Both the position numbers and the translations under genes were made by a program. DNA of 64,000 nucleotides from an uncultured Porphyromonadaceae bacterium (GTDB lineage: Bacteria; Bacteroidota; Bacteroidia; Bacteroidales; Muribaculaceae). The stretch spans positions 1-64,000 of the forward strand of contig CANRWW010000002.1 of assembly GCA_947643665.1 (NCBI GenBank), given 5' to 3'. This document shows, one piece after another, positions 18,065 through 28,022 of this stretch. Each line of letters starts with the position of its first letter. Positions within the stretch are counted from its first letter, which is position 1. The notes beneath the pieces were generated by a model that was given only the letters and a program-made list of their open reading frames with translations, did not search any database and was not told where the DNA came from.

Positions 18065-19357
18065 ATGAAAAGCCTCAAATTCATTATATTGTCTATATTT
18101 GCCTTTGGAACCGGTGCGGCCATGGCCGCTGATACAGATTCCATACTGACTCTGGAGAGATGTGTGGAACTTACATTGGCAAACAATGCAGCAGTACGTA
18201 ATGCAGCCAACAACACTCAGGCTGCTGTGGAGATGCGGAAAGAAACGTTTACCAAATACTTTCCGGAAGTTTCCGCCACCGGATTGGCATTCTGGACACA
18301 TAATGATGTGTTTGAATATAATATCCTGGACCTGATTGAGATCGGTTTTATAAATAAAGGGAAAATGGCGAGTGTACAGGCTTTGCAACCGGTATTCATG
18401 GGAGGTCAGATTGTAAATGGGAATAAATTGGCGGCTGTAGGGGAGGAGGTTGCCAGATTGCGGCAACGGCAGAGCAATGACGATTTGCGTCTTACAACAG
18501 AATCCCTTTATTGGAAACTCGCCACATTGAAAGCCACACGGCAGGCTCTTAAGGCTGCGATTGCCACACTTGATACACTTGACAACCAGGTAAAGGTTGC
18601 GGTGGATGCCGGTATCGCCATGCGTAATGACCTTTTGAAGGTGCAACTGAAACGAAATTCTTATCGGACTGAGATGGTTGATCTGGATAATGGCATAACT
18701 CTTGTCAAGATGTTGCTTGGGCAATATATGGGACAGGGAACGGAAGGTAATTTCGATATTGAGTGTGAGGTACCCCGCGAGGTGCCTGAATTCCCTTCCG
18801 AACTTTATATCCCGGGCAAAAGCGCGCTTCCCATGACCGTAGACTATCAATTGTTGCAAAAAAATGTAGAAGCCAAGGAACTTGAGAAGCGTATTGAAGT
18901 TGGAAAGAACCTGCCGCAGGTAGCAGTGGGTGCGGGGTGGTTTTATCATGACCTTTTAAAGCAGAATCATAATTTCGGCGCACTGATGGTGGGTATAAAC
19001 ATCCCTCTTTCCGGATGGTGGGGCGGATCCCATGCTATAAAAAGAAAAACGCTTGCAATTGATAACGCCCGTAACGAGCTTGTTGATTTAGGTGAGAAAC
19101 TTGAAATAGAGATGCTGGACAAATGGAACAATCTCACTGCTTCACACCGTAAGATGGATATCGCCATGGAAGGTATTGCAGAAAGCAAGGAGAATCTTCG
19201 TCTCAACCGTCTTTACTATGAAGCAGGGATGTCTACCATTACTGATCTTCTGGAGGCTGAGGCAAGCAACAAAGAATCCATTGACGAATATATAGCTGCC
19301 TATGGTGCGTTCCGTGTAGCGCGTTCCGCCTATATTATAAGTACAGGACAGATGTAG
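18065..19357 (+). CDS. TolC-family outer-membrane efflux protein
   Basis: Outer-membrane channel partner of the preceding adaptor and pump. A signal peptide covers about residues 1-22 (AAMAAD). Two repeats of the OEP fold follow, rich in long helices (LTLERCVELTLANN at the start of the first). At 430 aa it is at the compact end of the family. The gap from the permease is 98 bases without a terminator, so it is likely the third gene of the operon, closed by the hairpin at 19386. Confidence 0.9.
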   Translation: MKSLKFIILSIFAFGTGAAMAADTDSILTLERCVELTLANNAAVRNAANNTQAAVEMRKETFTKYFPEVSATGLAFWTHNDVFEYNILDLIEIGFINKGKMASVQALQPVFMGGQIVNGNKLAAVGEEVARLRQRQSNDDLRLTTESLYWKLATLKATRQALKAAIATLDTLDNQVKVAVDAGIAMRNDLLKVQLKRNSYRTEMVDLDNGITLVKMLLGQYMGQGTEGNFDIECEVPREVPEFPSELYIPGKSALPMTVDYQLLQKNVEAKELEKRIEVGKNLPQVAVGAGWFYHDLLKQNHNFGALMVGINIPLSGWWGGSHAIKRKTLAIDNARNELVDLGEKLEIEMLDKWNNLTASHRKMDIAMEGIAESKENLRLNRLYYEAGMSTITDLLEAEASNKESIDEYIAAYGAFRVARSAYIISTGQM

Positions 19358-19385
19358 GTGTATACCTATGGCTAAGGATACTGAA

Positions 19386-19421
19386 AAAGCGATGTGTCCA
19401 GGACCGCTGGCACATCGCTTT
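19386..19421. terminator. Bidirectional terminator between tolC-like gene and obg
   Basis: The stem 19386-19401 / 19407-19421 (15 bp with one bulged T) has a 5-base loop; A-rich on the left and T-rich on the right. It sits between convergent genes and can serve both strands. The arm contains GCGATGTG/CACATCGC, shared with three other hairpins. Confidence 0.8.
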
Positions 19422-19455
19422 ATATATTCCGGGTTACTGAAGGGTTAGGGGATGG

Positions 19456-20664
19456 TCATTTGATTTCGTCATCGCCGTATTCCCAGCCGAGGTCTTCTAT
19501 GGTGTCACCATCCTCGTCGCTCCAGTCATCGTCAAGATAGTCTTCTTCGTCCGGTTCTTCTATGCTTTCTTCACCTGGTAGGCTTTCGAATATGAATTCA
19601 TCTTCTTCGCGCACACGGTGGTGGCCGTCAAGCGGTCGGTGGGTGATGGGTATTTCCTCTATTTGATTGGAGTCATCGTTGATGGCGCGCCATAATGCGT
19701 CTTTCAGTTCTGTCAGCCCTTCTCCTGTTACTGCTGAAATAAATACTGTTGGCAGGTCGTCAGGCAGTGATGGGGCGATTTCTGCCTTCAATTCATCGTC
19801 AAGCATGTCGCTTTTCGATATGGCGAGCACTCTCTGTTTGTTCATCAGCTGTGGATTGAAACGGCGAAGCTCTTCAAGCAGTATTTCATATTGTTGCTTT
19901 ATGTCGTCTGCATCGGCGGGAACCATGAAAAGCAGCACGGCATTTCGTTCGATATGTCGCAGGAATCTCAGTCCTAGCCCCCGGCCTTCGCTTGCCCCTT
20001 CTATGATACCGGGTATGTCTGCCATGACAAACGAGCGGTTGCCACGATATTCTACAATGCCGAGTTGCGGTTCCATTGTAGTGAACGGATAGTCTGCGAT
20101 TTTCGGGCGGGCAGCTGAGACGGAGCTTAACAATGTTGATTTTCCTGCGTTGGGAAAACCGACAAGACCTACATCGGCAAGCAGTTTCAGTTCCATTATT
20201 ATGGTCTTTTCAATTGCCGGCTGGCCGGGTTGCGCGTATCGTGGCGTGCGGTTTGTGGCTGATTTGAAGTGCCAGTTTCCAAGCCCCCCTTTGCCACCCC
20301 GCAGGAGCTTTACTTCCTGTCCGTCATCTGTAACCTCGCAAAGGAATTCTCCTGTCTCCGCATCAAATACCACCGTGCCACAGGGAACTTCCACAATCTG
20401 GTCTTCACCGTCTTTGCCGAAACTGCGTCCTGCCGAGCCGCTTTGGCCGTTGCCGGCAAAAATATGCCGGCGGTAACGCAGAGGAAGGAGTGTCCACATG
20501 TTTTTGTTGCCACGGAGGATCACGTGGCCGCCCCTACCGCCGTCACCGCCGTCAGGTCCACCTTTTGGGACATATTTAGCACGATGAAAGTGTCGCGAGC
20601 CGGCGCCTCCTTTGCCTGAGCGGCAAAGTACTTTCACATAATCGATAAAGTTAGAATCTGCCAT
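19456..20664 (-). CDS. obg: GTPase Obg (ribosome assembly/stress)
   Basis: Essential GTPase that binds the 50S precursor and (p)ppGpp. The glycine-rich Obg fold (1-158, for example [14 protein letters not shown]) is followed by the G domain with G1 GFPNAGKST (169-177), switch TTMEPQLG, G3 DIPG and the NKQR/SKSD region. The last 50 residues are a strongly acidic tail ([15 protein letters not shown]), typical of Bacteroidetes and used for ribosome contacts. Length 402 aa. It is the last gene of a long minus-strand run. Functional pairing with the RelA-type gene at 31651 is known biology, not shown here. Confidence 0.96.
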   Translation of the reverse strand: MADSNFIDYVKVLCRSGKGGAGSRHFHRAKYVPKGGPDGGDGGRGGHVILRGNKNMWTLLPLRYRRHIFAGNGQSGSAGRSFGKDGEDQIVEVPCGTVVFDAETGEFLCEVTDDGQEVKLLRGGKGGLGNWHFKSATNRTPRYAQPGQPAIEKTIIMELKLLADVGLVGFPNAGKSTLLSSVSAARPKIADYPFTTMEPQLGIVEYRGNRSFVMADIPGIIEGASEGRGLGLRFLRHIERNAVLLFMVPADADDIKQQYEILLEELRRFNPQLMNKQRVLAISKSDMLDDELKAEIAPSLPDDLPTVFISAVTGEGLTELKDALWRAINDDSNQIEEIPITHRPLDGHHRVREEDEFIFESLPGEESIEEPDEEDYLDDDWSDEDGDTIEDLGWEYGDDEIK

Positions 20665-20748
20665 ATGATGTTTGTAATTTTTTTTAGAAAGGATTTTCGG
20701 GTGTTACTTAAAGTAACTGTCCTACGTCAGGTAAAACGTCGGGAAGTA

Positions 20749-21807
20749 TCAGTTTGTTAGCGAGCGGTGATGTTTCATGAGCTCTTGTGCATGCCGGAAA
20801 TCGGCGGGAGAGCCTATGTCTATCCATGTGCCGCTTATGGGATAGAAAGTGACTTTCATTTTTTGTTGCATGGCCGCTTCAATAAGAGTTGTAGCGTCTG
20901 TACGTTCATCAGGATTGAGTGCGTTGAGCACGAAATTATTGAATATGTATATTCCGGCGTTGGCAAAGTGGGAATATGTGGGCTTTTCCTGAAGCGCTGT
21001 CACTGAGTCGCCTTCTGTGGTGAGGATCGCATAGGGGACAGATACGGTATAGGGGATTGCGGCGATGGTCACATCCGCATCCATATTGATATGACGCAGA
21101 TACATCTCCTCAAGATCCACAGTGGTGAGCAGATCTGAATTCATCACCAGGGTACATCCACTGTCAGGACGTTTTACAAGTGCAGCCGAACCGATTGTAC
21201 CGAGCGGTTTTTCCTCTTCCACGCATTTTACGTTTATTCCGTGTCGTGGTATCGAAAAGTAATCTTTTATCTGGTCGGACAGGTAGCGCACCGTGACTGT
21301 CACGTCGGTTATGCCGGCGCGTGCCAGCCGCTCTATATTATAGTCGATGATCGGACGCCCGTCAATCTCAAGAAGGGGTTTCGGTGTGGTGAGTGTAAGT
21401 GGCCGCAGCCTTTCACCTTTCCCTCCTGCCATTAGCAGGGCGCTTATCGGAAGAAGGGTAGACTGTTCGGTAAGGTTTATGAGGCGTACGATACCCCCCT
21501 CTATGTCAAGTTCCGGCAGGAGTTTTATACCTTTGGCGCGTGCAGCCCTGATGGTGTGCAGCCGCTGGATCGGTGCATCTTTTGCTGATATGGCACTGAA
21601 ATCGGTGTTCATTACCTGCCATACAGGATTGTCAAGCGATGTGCCGCAAAGTATCCCGCGCCGTATGTCTCCATCTGTCAGGGTGCCGAGCATCCTGAGT
21701 GATACCGGATCTGCGACAATGAGTGTCATGACCCCGCCGGAAAGGTCATTGATCCGATGTAAGGCTTCTCTTACAGTCTCGTTTTTATATATGATATGTT
21801 TTTCCAC
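20749..21807 (-). CDS. CBS-domain nucleotidyltransferase, PtmE-like (GDP-GlcN/GDP-sugar synthesis)
   Basis: Two CBS motifs (about 1-118) are fused to a sugar-phosphate nucleotidyltransferase (about 120-350) with the signature LLMAGGKGERLRPLT, the metal site MNSDLL and GTWIDIG near the end. This architecture is that of PtmE of the Campylobacter legionaminic-acid pathway, which makes GDP-glucosamine. The downstream partners of that pathway flank it: the CMP-sugar synthetase gene is 4 bases upstream and the epimerase gene precedes that. I therefore infer a GDP-linked nonulosonate route rather than a generic glucose-1-phosphate enzyme. CBS domains suggest nucleotide control. Confidence 0.82.
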   Translation of the reverse strand: MEKHIIYKNETVREALHRINDLSGGVMTLIVADPVSLRMLGTLTDGDIRRGILCGTSLDNPVWQVMNTDFSAISAKDAPIQRLHTIRAARAKGIKLLPELDIEGGIVRLINLTEQSTLLPISALLMAGGKGERLRPLTLTTPKPLLEIDGRPIIDYNIERLARAGITDVTVTVRYLSDQIKDYFSIPRHGINVKCVEEEKPLGTIGSAALVKRPDSGCTLVMNSDLLTTVDLEEMYLRHINMDADVTIAAIPYTVSVPYAILTTEGDSVTALQEKPTYSHFANAGIYIFNNFVLNALNPDERTDATTLIEAAMQQKMKVTFYPISGTWIDIGSPADFRHAQELMKHHRSLTN

Positions 21808-21811
21808 GGGA

Positions 21812-22519
21812 TTATTTTTTTAATGATATCATAGCTTCAGCCACAATCCAGTCAAGAGGGGTGTCAAGATCTACGGACCGTTCTGCCGGCATTTCATATG
21901 GCAGGCGGCGTGGGAAACTGCCCATCGGCATCATTGCGAGCGATGCCGGATTTATGGCATATACGGCGCCGTTGAATTCCCATGCACGAGGGGCATCCTG
22001 ACGCCGCGTAAGTTGACCGTCACCTTTGGATATATGTAGCGTTCCGGTTGACGGGTCTGTCTCGAAACAGTTGTAATATGGATTTGCCGATGTCTCTTTT
22101 ACGGATACGGCCATATCCGGCGTTTCTTTTTCGTAAATGTCTATACACCCTTCTACATCCTCAACAGTGCGGAATGGGGAGGTTGGTTGTAAGAGCAATA
22201 TATAATCAAACTCTATACCCGATTCGCGGGCTGTATCTGCCGCATGCAGCATCATCTCACGCGAACCGGCGCTGTCTGTTGCCAACTCCGGCGGCCGCCG
22301 GTAACCGGTTTCCAGTCCGCAGGTTCCCGCCACAGCTGCAATCTTGTCGCTGTCGGTTGACAGCATTATGTTCTCCTTAGGCCATCCATGGCGCCGGCAT
22401 AATTCCATTGCAGTGTCAATGCTGTATGATATAAGGGGTTTGCCTCCAAGCAATTTTATGTTTTTGCCTGGAATCCCCTTGCTTCCCCCGCGGGCAGGTA
22501 TGATGATTAATGGTTTCAC
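21812..22519 (-). CDS. CMP-nonulosonate (acylneuraminate-type) cytidylyltransferase
   Basis: Activates a nine-carbon acidic sugar with CTP to the CMP-sugar. The N-terminal IIPARGGSKGIPGKN motif is diagnostic, RRQDAPRAWEFNGAVYAI matches the C-terminal family block, and DLDTPLDW is the usual ending. Length 235 aa fits PtmB/LegF and NeuA short forms. Neighbours (PtmE-like and a hydrolysing epimerase) favour CMP-legionaminate or a relative over CMP-sialic acid. The condensing enzyme (NeuB/LegI) is not in this window. Confidence 0.88.
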   Translation of the reverse strand: MKPLIIIPARGGSKGIPGKNIKLLGGKPLISYSIDTAMELCRRHGWPKENIMLSTDSDKIAAVAGTCGLETGYRRPPELATDSAGSREMMLHAADTARESGIEFDYILLLQPTSPFRTVEDVEGCIDIYEKETPDMAVSVKETSANPYYNCFETDPSTGTLHISKGDGQLTRRQDAPRAWEFNGAVYAINPASLAMMPMGSFPRRLPYEMPAERSVDLDTPLDWIVAEAMISLKK

Positions 22520-22532
22520 TCTCTGTAATGGT

Positions 22533-23735
22533 TTAATTTGAGGCCGGTAAGTCGTAGAAACGTTTTGTGGCCAGTTCCTGTAATGGGAATGTGGCTAAGG
22601 TGCAGGCGATGTTTTGTGCCGTACCGGGTTTCTGATATGGATTTGATGTGTTCAGCGCTTTCATACGCCATGTTCCTGATAGCGCAAGGGAAATGGCGTC
22701 TGATATTTCATCTGCCGTATCGCCACAATGTATTACCGATTCGGCGGCGGTGCGGCCACGTTGGCGTATGCCGATGTCAACTGTGGGTATATGTGCCGAA
22801 GGCACTTCCACAATGCCGCTTGATGAATTTCCTACAACGGCGCCTATATGTTTGAGAGCCGAGAGGTAACGCCGTCTTCCTAACGACGGCACCACGGAAC
22901 ATCTGTTTGTATGCATTGCCGCATATTCCTCAATGAGCCTTATAATGTCGGATCCTCCGGGATCGTTGTTGGGGTAGGTGAATATTACGGGTGATTGCGG
23001 GAATCTGTCAAGTGCTTTCAGCAGCGCCATGCATCGCACGGCGGGTAAAGCCCCGTTGTCAAGTGTCGCCGGATGGTATGTGACAAGCAGTGTGCCGGTT
23101 CCGATTTTTAGGCCGGCCAGCTTTTCAAGTTCCTCCACTGTAGCTTCGTCTGGAAGTTCCATCAGGTTTTCCACACCGAGGGCGCCGAAATTGAACACGC
23201 GTGATGGTTCTTCACCCATCTGTATTACTCTCTGGCGGTAATCCTCTGTAGCGGTGAAATGCAATGCCGACAATTTTGTAAGCGCATGGCGGATGTTGTC
23301 GTCAAATGCCCCCTCGGATATTTCTCCTCCTGCTATGTGTGCTATGGGAATGCCCATTATTGTGGCGGCTGTTGCAACCGGCAGCATCTCATATCTATCC
23401 CCAAGCAATAGGATTATGTCTGGCTGGATGCTGTTGAAGGCTTCTGCCATTCCGCTAAGGCAACGTGAGGATGCCATGGCGGTCTCTGTGGGGGAGGTGG
23501 CGCCGGATCCGCTATCAAGCATAGGCACGCGTGCCGCCACTTCAATGCCGTCTGCAATAATCTCATCAATCGTGTTTCCGAAAGCCGGATGAAGGTGCAT
23601 GTTTGTGGCTATGACACAAGTTTCCACATCGTTTCGCTTCTGAAGCTCTTTCACAACCCCTTGCAGGAGCCCCCAGTCTGCCCGGCAGCTTGTCACTATG
23701 GCAATCTTCCGTTTTTTATCAGTCGTTCCGGTCAT
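22533..23735 (-). CDS. Hydrolysing NDP-sugar 2-epimerase (NeuC/LegG type)
   Basis: Converts an NDP-GlcNAc-type sugar to the free ManNAc-type sugar with loss of NDP, supplying the NeuB-type synthase. It starts with the NeuC hallmark IVTSCRADWGLL (relatives have TGTRADYGLL), and has LLGDRYEML, HIAGGE and the SSSGIVEVPS nucleotide-binding region. Length 400 aa. The gene is 13 bases ahead of the CMP-sugar synthetase gene. Whether the substrate is UDP- or GDP-linked cannot be read directly; the PtmE-like neighbour suggests GDP. Confidence 0.88.
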   Translation of the reverse strand: MTGTTDKKRKIAIVTSCRADWGLLQGVVKELQKRNDVETCVIATNMHLHPAFGNTIDEIIADGIEVAARVPMLDSGSGATSPTETAMASSRCLSGMAEAFNSIQPDIILLLGDRYEMLPVATAATIMGIPIAHIAGGEISEGAFDDNIRHALTKLSALHFTATEDYRQRVIQMGEEPSRVFNFGALGVENLMELPDEATVEELEKLAGLKIGTGTLLVTYHPATLDNGALPAVRCMALLKALDRFPQSPVIFTYPNNDPGGSDIIRLIEEYAAMHTNRCSVVPSLGRRRYLSALKHIGAVVGNSSSGIVEVPSAHIPTVDIGIRQRGRTAAESVIHCGDTADEISDAISLALSGTWRMKALNTSNPYQKPGTAQNIACTLATFPLQELATKRFYDLPASN

Positions 23736-23798
23736 AATACATATGCGATTACGATAAGTAACTTAATTTTGATTATTGAATCTTATGCGTCAGGCTTT

Positions 23799-25049
23799 TT
23801 AGCAAAGTGTGAGACGTGAGGTCGCAGAGAGTAAAGATGCTGCGTGGGAGAGTTCTTCAGGGGTAACGGCTTCTATTTCCGAGCGGAGTTTTGCCGCAGG
23901 TGCCACCTCGCCTGTTATAAGTGCCGAATGTGCCATGGAGAGTGTGGTTTGTTCCAGGGAGGCTGCCGCCACTGTGAGTTGGCCGAGATACTGTTTCTTG
24001 GCTGCTGCAAGCCTGCGTCCTGAGGGTGGATTGCGTTGCAGGTCGGTGATAATATGTGCTGTAAGATCACTGCAAAGCACCATGTCTTCAGGGCTGCAGC
24101 CGAAGTATGCCGTAAACAAGCCGCAATCGGCCATCAGCGACAATGATGCGTCTGCGGAATATACCAGTCCGCGGCGTTCGCGCAATTCGGCATTAAGCCT
24201 GGAATTCATGCCAGGTCCACCGATTATGTTTGTAAGCAGTGCAAGAGCGGTGCGCTCTGTGGAGAATATTCCGGGTACTTGGGCACCGATTACCGTGTGA
24301 GCCTGATGTGCGCCTGTTTCGCGTGATTCTGAAAACTGGGGAACTGTGGCAATTGTTTGTTGCCTGTGGGGTGGTTTTACGGCAGTTACAGATGAATCTC
24401 CTGCCATTTCCTGGAAATGCCGGCTTATTGTGGCATAGGCGTGGGATGCTGATTCGGATCCGCTGTAAAACAGTATCATTTCTGTAGGCAAGAAATGCCC
24501 ATCAACGAAAGTCCTGCATATTTCTGATGTGAATCCTGCCAGATTTTTTTCTGTGCCAAGGATTGAGTGGCCGAGAGTGGAGCCTGAAAATATGCGGTTT
24601 TCAAATTCGTCGAATACAAGTTCTGCAGGACTGTCAAGATAGCTGTTTATCTCCTCACATACCACTTCTCTTTCCTTGTTGAGTTCCCTTTCTGGAAAAG
24701 TAGGGTTATAAGCGAGGTCAGCCAGCAACTGTGACGCCCTTGCAAGGTTCCCTTTTGGGAAAATTGTATAGAATGTTATTTCTTCTTTGGTGGTAAATGC
24801 GTTCAGTTCACCACCTACCGCTTCCATACGGCTGTTGATATGGTGCGCGCGCCTGTGTGTTGTGCCCTTGAATATGGTATGCTCCACAAAGTGGGCCAGA
24901 CCGTGGGTTTCCGGCGCGGTTTCATATCGGCTTCCACCTTTGACGGTAAAGCCGAAACAGCCGACCGGAGTACGCGCTTGCATGCACACAAGTGTATGTC
25001 CGGTAGGCAGGGTGAAAAGTTGCAATGTTTCAGGTGGTTTCTTAGACAT
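23799..25049 (-). CDS. M16 family zinc peptidase (insulinase/pitrilysin-like)
   Basis: The inverted zinc motif is intact (His53-Phe-Val-Glu56-His57 in AHFVEHTIF) and the third ligand lies in the downstream EEINSYLD segment, so this is a catalytic subunit. The substrate-clamping LRERRGLVYS segment in the second half is also conserved. At about 416 aa it is the single-module bacterial type (processing-peptidase-like). Start ATG 25049 overlaps the ispG stop by 8 bases; an upstream start at 25070 is possible. No signal peptide is evident, so it is probably cytosolic. Confidence 0.92.
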   Translation of the reverse strand: MSKKPPETLQLFTLPTGHTLVCMQARTPVGCFGFTVKGGSRYETAPETHGLAHFVEHTIFKGTTHRRAHHINSRMEAVGGELNAFTTKEEITFYTIFPKGNLARASQLLADLAYNPTFPERELNKEREVVCEEINSYLDSPAELVFDEFENRIFSGSTLGHSILGTEKNLAGFTSEICRTFVDGHFLPTEMILFYSGSESASHAYATISRHFQEMAGDSSVTAVKPPHRQQTIATVPQFSESRETGAHQAHTVIGAQVPGIFSTERTALALLTNIIGGPGMNSRLNAELRERRGLVYSADASLSLMADCGLFTAYFGCSPEDMVLCSDLTAHIITDLQRNPPSGRRLAAAKKQYLGQLTVAAASLEQTTLSMAHSALITGEVAPAAKLRSEIEAVTPEELSHAASLLSATSRLTLC

Positions 25050-26721
25050 TCTCTGTGTCATTAGGCTCACGCCATACTCCGTCTGCCTTCAGCAGTGATA
25101 TAAGTTGTTCCACAGCTGTTTCAGCCGGGATATTTTTTAGGACCGGTGTTTTCCCCCGGTAGAGTGATATGTTCCCTTTTCCGGCACCGACATATCCGTA
25201 GTCGGCATCGGCCATCTCTCCGGGGCCGTTGACAATACAACCCATAATGGCTATTTTGAGACCTTTCAGATGCGATGTGGCGTTTTTAACTTTTTGCACG
25301 GTCTTGCTCAGATTAAAGAGTGTGCGGCCGCAACCCGGGCATGAGACGAACTCTGTGCGCGATACGCGGCGGCGTGCAGCCTGGAGTATGCCGAGCGACA
25401 GGCGTGTGCGGTCTTCATCAGAAAGGGTGTCTGCCTGTAAGTCAATGCCGTCTATCAGCCCGCGCATAAGCAATGTCCCGAAATCGGCGGCGGCGTGTAT
25501 TGTTACCGTACCAGCCGGTAAACCGTTGTAGCCAAGCCGCGCTATCACGGGGTTTGACAATCCAAGTATGTCAAGCCGGTGGACTGCTGCGGAAATCTCG
25601 CCTACCGGGTTTTGGTGGTTCGAGCTTATTACTATTATTTTTCCGGCAACATCTTCCGGATTGAATTCCGGTGACAGTACCGCATGGGCTGTATGTTCTG
25701 AAATGTCATCTGCAGGTATGTGGTCGTAGCCCATGACTACAGGCACATTGCTTCCTCCGCAAAGGCCTATGGCAGCAGTGGGCCGGTGTATGGAGGGGTC
25801 GTCATTGAGAAGTTCAAGGGCTATATCCGCGTTTATTTCCGGTGCGTCTGAAAGCGACGTTATGTGATTGACAAGTTCACGTGCCACCGGTATTTCACAC
25901 TCAGGATCTTCGCTCAGTGATACACGCACTGTATCGCCTATCCCTTCGGCGAGCAATGTGCCTATCCCCACGGCGGAACGCACGCGTCCGTCCTCACCGT
26001 CGCCAGCTTCGGTCACACCTAGATGCAGGGGGAAATGCATATCCTCGGCATCCATGGCGCGAACCAGCAGACGCACGGTGTGCACCATCACTACGGTGTT
26101 GCTTGCTTTTATGGAGATTACTATGTCTGAAAAGTCGTGGTTGCGTGCCACACGCAGAAATTCCATGGCACTCTCAACCATTCCCGCAGGGGTGTCGCCG
26201 TAACGGCTCATTATGCGGTCTGACAGCGAACCGTGGTTCACCCCTATGCGTACGGCGGTGCCATGTTTTTTGCAAAGTTCCAGGAATGGCCCGAAAGTGT
26301 TTTCAATTCTGGAAAGTTCCTGCAGGTATTCTTCATCTGTGTATTCAAGTTTTACAAACGTGCGGCCTGGATCCACGAAATTTCCGGGATTGATACGCAC
26401 TTTGTCAACCTCTGTTGCGGCCGCGAATGCCGCCTTGGGGTTGAAATGGATGTCTGCCACCAAAGGGATCGTGTAGCCCAGTTCATGTACAAAGCGGCGT
26501 ATTTCGCCCATGGCATGCGCCTCGCGTTCTCCTTGTGCGGTAAGGCGGTCAATGTCGGCTCCGGCGTCGGCGATGCGTAATATCTGTTTTACAGAAGCCT
26601 CCACATCGGTAGTGGTTGTATTGTTCATTGATTGCAGACGGATGGGGTTGTCACCTCCTGTCGGCACACATCCGATATGTGTCACTGATGATGGACGACG
26701 CTTGTAATTGAATACACTCAT
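25042..26721 (-). CDS. ispG: 4-hydroxy-3-methylbut-2-enyl-diphosphate synthase (long Bacteroidetes form)
   Basis: Penultimate MEP-pathway step: MEcPP to HMBPP using a [4Fe-4S] cluster. The TIM-barrel half opens with the IGCVPTGGDNPIRLQSM segment, and the cluster-binding half carries CPGCGRT and the GCIVNGPGE motif with the required cysteines. At 559 aa it has the extra middle domain seen in Bacteroidetes and plant proteins, compared with about 370 aa in E. coli. Between purE (18 bases upstream) and the M16 gene (8-base overlap). Complements ispD at 4954. Confidence 0.96.
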   Translation of the reverse strand: MSVFNYKRRPSSVTHIGCVPTGGDNPIRLQSMNNTTTTDVEASVKQILRIADAGADIDRLTAQGEREAHAMGEIRRFVHELGYTIPLVADIHFNPKAAFAAATEVDKVRINPGNFVDPGRTFVKLEYTDEEYLQELSRIENTFGPFLELCKKHGTAVRIGVNHGSLSDRIMSRYGDTPAGMVESAMEFLRVARNHDFSDIVISIKASNTVVMVHTVRLLVRAMDAEDMHFPLHLGVTEAGDGEDGRVRSAVGIGTLLAEGIGDTVRVSLSEDPECEIPVARELVNHITSLSDAPEINADIALELLNDDPSIHRPTAAIGLCGGSNVPVVMGYDHIPADDISEHTAHAVLSPEFNPEDVAGKIIVISSNHQNPVGEISAAVHRLDILGLSNPVIARLGYNGLPAGTVTIHAAADFGTLLMRGLIDGIDLQADTLSDEDRTRLSLGILQAARRRVSRTEFVSCPGCGRTLFNLSKTVQKVKNATSHLKGLKIAIMGCIVNGPGEMADADYGYVGAGKGNISLYRGKTPVLKNIPAETAVEQLISLLKADGVWREPNDTENV

Positions 26722-26739
26722 ATGATTTTCACAATGGGA

Positions 26740-27246
26740 TCAGTTTACCTTGAAATCGTATTTCACTTCCTTAAGATCTTCATTCGCCTTGACGATTTTT
26801 TTTCCTAAACCGTCACGCCATGTATCGTATCGGGCTGCGACATCCATGTCGGTAAGGGCAATGATACGTGTGGCAAGTACGGCTGCGTTCATTGCGCCGT
26901 CAATACCTGTAGCTGCTACAGGTATGCCTGGAGGCATCTGGGCTACAGACAGGAGTGCGTCCTCACCTTGTAATGTGGCGCTCAAGGGGACACCAATGAC
27001 AGGCAATGGTGTTATGGCGGCTATGACTCCCGGCAGGGCTGCCGACATGCCCGCTCCCGCTATTATCACTTTTACTCCGCGGTTTGCTGCGTTTTTGGCA
27101 AAATCTGCAACCTCTTCAGGGGTGCGGTGTGCCGACAGGGCGAGCATTTCAAACGGGATCTGCATGCCGTCAAGGTAATCGGCCGCTTTTTTCATTATGG
27201 GAAGATCCGAGGTGCTTCCCATTATAATGCTGACTGATGGTTTCAT
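26740..27246 (-). CDS. purE: N5-carboxyaminoimidazole ribonucleotide mutase
   Basis: Purine biosynthesis: N5-CAIR to CAIR. MGSTSDLPIM binds the substrate phosphate, SAHRTPEEV holds the catalytic His, and GAGMSAALPGVIAA follows. Length 168 aa is the class I type that works with PurK, which is not in the window. Co-directional with ispG downstream and the PAP2-like gene upstream. Confidence 0.96.
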   Translation of the reverse strand: MKPSVSIIMGSTSDLPIMKKAADYLDGMQIPFEMLALSAHRTPEEVADFAKNAANRGVKVIIAGAGMSAALPGVIAAITPLPVIGVPLSATLQGEDALLSVAQMPPGIPVAATGIDGAMNAAVLATRIIALTDMDVAARYDTWRDGLGKKIVKANEDLKEVKYDFKVN

Positions 27247-27311
27247 GTATATGAGGTTATATTATGATCAATTGAATTGTATTACAGAATTGGCTGGAGT
27301 GTGTGCGCAGG

Positions 27312-27956
27312 TCAGTAGAATGACGGAATGGCAGCCGCCTGCAACGTCCACGCCGGAAGGAATACGCAAATGAATCCGTTCAGGAATCCTGCCGCCACCT
27401 GGAGAAGTGTATGGCGCCCAAGTATAAGGCGCGATGTGCATACACATCCGGCTAAGACCACGGCAATGACAAATTCCCATTGCAGGTTTGTTACGGAATT
27501 TCCGCTGCTCATCAGGAAGAATATCATCGCGCAGAGCGCTCCTGTTCCTGTGGCGTGTCCACTGATTTTCCACCAGTGGTTTACAATGTTGAGGACCACC
27601 AGGGAAATGGCACCTCCGAACATGAAAAGGTAAAGCCACTGGGGAGCGTGCACGAAATAGTAGTATATGCCGGTTCCCAGGTAGCATAAGGTGCATATAA
27701 GGTACGGCCAGCCACGTTCGGCGCGTTCGTTTAGCATAGGATCCTTTACGGCTCCGAGATGTGTAAGCAGAAATATGCCGATGACAGGAACCACACATGT
27801 TGCCACAAAAGTCACCGCTATGACAATCATTTTTGCTTTTTCCGGGCTATAGCATAAGTAAGAAAGGTACATGGCAAGCAGTATGCCGTAGGTACCCATC
27901 AGTATTGGGGAGAATACTGCGGAAAAAATGCGTGCTAAGGTGGTTGTAAACTTCAT
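27312..27956 (-). CDS. PAP2-superfamily membrane protein
   Basis: A 214-aa protein with about six membrane helices. The C-terminal half has the PAP2 phosphatase-like elements SGHATG and SRLILGRHTLLQVAAG, corresponding to motifs with the two catalytic histidines. The KxxxxxxRP motif is less clear (NERAERGWPY may occupy its place), so activity is plausible but not certain. Likely acts on lipid or isoprenoid phosphates at the membrane. Lies between rpoN and purE on the same strand. Confidence 0.72.
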   Translation of the reverse strand: MKFTTTLARIFSAVFSPILMGTYGILLAMYLSYLCYSPEKAKMIVIAVTFVATCVVPVIGIFLLTHLGAVKDPMLNERAERGWPYLICTLCYLGTGIYYYFVHAPQWLYLFMFGGAISLVVLNIVNHWWKISGHATGTGALCAMIFFLMSSGNSVTNLQWEFVIAVVLAGCVCTSRLILGRHTLLQVAAGFLNGFICVFLPAWTLQAAAIPSFY

Positions 27957-28022
27957 CGGTCTATATTTTCGGATAGTTTATTTGTAAATATTTGATAGGA
28001 ACGTAGTTGATGACGGAAGTCC

